Translations under genes and position numbers: made by a program | Assembly (NCBI GenBank): GCA_029378245.1 | Contig: JARKIF010000004.1 | Location: forward strand, 1,922,001 to 1,986,000 | From: Roridomyces roridus | Taxonomy: Eukaryota; Basidiomycota; Agaricomycetes; Agaricales; Mycenaceae | Length of the DNA stretch: 64,000 nucleotides | Direction of reading: 5' to 3' | Part shown: piece by piece, positions 62,808-64,000 of the stretch | How positions within the stretch are numbered: position 1 is the first letter of the stretch | Layout: each line of letters opens with the position of its first letter | The notes under the pieces: generated by a model | The model's database searches: none | Told to the model about the DNA's origin: nothing | What the model saw: the letters and a program-made list of their open reading frames with translations, nothing else

Positions 62808-64000
62808 ATGCCTCCCATTATCTGGGTCGACAGTGACGTAGAAGATGCAGAGGACCTCATCGAGATCGTCGAACCTCTCTCCCCACACAAGAAGACCCTA
62901 CGAGCCTTAGTGGGTCCATCCAACATCCTCAATACACCGACGCCGCGCAAGGCCAAGAAACGTCCTCTGCCTCCCGCTGACGATGATTCCGACATTGAAA
63001 TCGTCGAACCGACACCCAAGATGTCCAGGAAGCAAGAAAAGTCCAAAGCTAGAGAGCCTTCCGCGGTCATCGACTTGGATGACGACGACGATGCCGCTGT
63101 TGCCGCGGCCCTGCAGAAACAATGGGACCAAGAAGATGCGGCAGCGCGCAAAAAGCGAGAGCAGGCTGATGCTCAGAGCACGAAGCTCATTGCGCGCATT
63201 CAGGAGATGGACGCCAAGATGGCGATCAAGCGGAAGAAGCTCAAGGAGGGCAAGGTCCCAGAGGATGGAATCATCTTCCACGTCGCGATAGACGCGGAGG
63301 GGAATACCATTGAGGGCGACCACGATCCGGATAATGCCGCTCAGTAAGTCTCGAAGAGTTGTCTTGTAAATGTGGACTTACGGGTGGCACAGTCTCGAGG
63401 AGGTCAAGCGCGACTTTGAGCAGGGCACGGGCATGAAGGTCAAGAATGGTCAGTTCAATCCCAATTCTTCGTCAGTCTACTTACTCCCATGTGTATCAGT
63501 CCATTGGTTCGTGAAGCAAAACTCGAAGCCCGTTTCGAGGCCGCCAAAGAACTCCTCAAATCGCGCGGAGTCGACGTGACAGAGAGAAATCTCTTCCACG
63601 GGACGGCTGCGGCCAATATCAAACCCATTTTAGAGGTGCGTCACGATTCGTTTCCGTCGCCGATCCTGACTTCGACGGCCAGGGCGGGTTCTTCATCCCT
63701 GGAGTGACCCCAGGTGCTAGAATGTCTAACGGAGCTGCCTGCGGAGTAGGCGTATACCTGGCTGAACAGTCTTCAACCTCGATGGCGTATGCACAAGGTG
63801 GCACCAGAATGTTCATGTGCCGCGGTAGGTCGCTTTACGAAACTGTTGGCTCAAGACTAATACATCGCAGTGATCACTGGGCGTAGCACACCCCTAAGTC
63901 AGCGTCCGTCATCTTCACATACTCGTCAATTTTTATCGGTCTTTTTTTCAGGGAGCCAAGACCGTCCGCCTCCACTGACGCAGAGCCAGTTTGAATCGTG
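62808..64000 (+). CDS. PARP-type ADP-ribosyltransferase (3' end cut by window)
   Basis: ATG 62808 (MPPIIWVDSDVEDAEDLIEI), then exons joined at introns near 63343, 63448 and 63636. The N-terminus has three SUMO-interaction-like motifs (IIWVDSD, DIEIVEP, AVIDLDDDDD) and an alanine-rich helix after an acidic run (AAVAAALQKQWDQED) that resembles a ubiquitin-interacting motif. The C-terminal part is a PARP catalytic fold: RNLFHGTAAANIKPILE supplies the His of the H-Y-E triad, and ACGVGVYLAEQSSTSMAYA the Tyr. The Glu would lie beyond the window end. Family role: mono- or poly-ADP-ribosylation of proteins. A SUMO/ubiquitin-directed function is inference. Confidence 0.75.

Noticed and set aside
1..64000. 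CRISPR arrays, operons and Shine-Dalgarno sites
   Set aside because: The introns, gene families and promoters are eukaryotic; no regularly spaced repeats or bacterial-type gene strings were found.

Overview
The window looks like nuclear DNA of a mushroom-forming basidiomycete (Agaricomycetes). Genes are dense and cut by many short (about 45-60 bp) GT-AG introns, and the family content fits: expanded coiled-coil/F-box proteins, an alpha-kinase, QDE-2-type Argonautes, a secreted GPI-anchored glycoprotein, a GH24 lysozyme and DUF1688/URC4. All exon structures here were inferred by reading splice signals by eye. No rRNA, tRNA, CRISPR array or bacterial operon was seen.

Layout. 1-4.4 kb is one arm of an inverted segmental duplication (F-box fragment, two F-box genes, a MYND-finger gene); the other arm is at about 43.6-48.1 kb. 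Then come a GPI-anchored secreted protein (4.5-5.9 kb), an MDP-1-type phosphatase (6.1-6.8 kb) and a decayed F-box gene (6.9-8.2 kb). From 8466 to 15016 lies a 6.55-kb DNA transposon with terminal inverted repeats of about 90 bp and a perfect 6-bp target duplication, inserted in the first exon of another F-box gene. Inside it are an intact alpha-kinase gene and a divergent integrase-like transposase gene that is itself split by a 453-bp hAT-like MITE. 16.5-24.2 kb holds a small unknown gene, an Argonaute and an F-box gene. 24.8-27.0 kb is a secreted GH24 lysozyme with a linker built of micro-exons. 27.7-29.9 kb is a secreted amidase. 30-35 kb is relic- and repeat-rich with two unknown genes. 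35.7-42.9 kb holds a GT15 mannosyltransferase, an F-box pseudogene, URC4, an F-box pseudogene and a methyltransferase. After the second duplication arm and a further F-box gene come a second Argonaute (49.8-53.3 kb), an F-box relic, a small membrane protein, GWT1, a relic of the unknown gene from 16.5 kb, an F-box gene, a GH78 alpha-L-rhamnosidase and, running off the right edge, a PARP-type ADP-ribosyltransferase.

How it hangs together. Housekeeping genes (MDP-1, KRE2/MNT1-type GT15, URC4, GWT1, rhamnosidase, PARP) sit as single islands in a fast-evolving matrix of duplicated and broken F-box loci (14 counted), two Argonaute paralogs and transposon insertions. The F-box paralogs serve as an internal fossil record: an uninterrupted relative shows the exact pre-insertion sequence of the transposon, and the MYND pair shows that one copy is frameshifted by 7 bp.

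The most unusual item is the transposon. It carries a complete, intron-containing, nucleus-suited alpha-kinase between its inverted repeats, beside an integrase-fold transposase tentatively of the IS3EU type.
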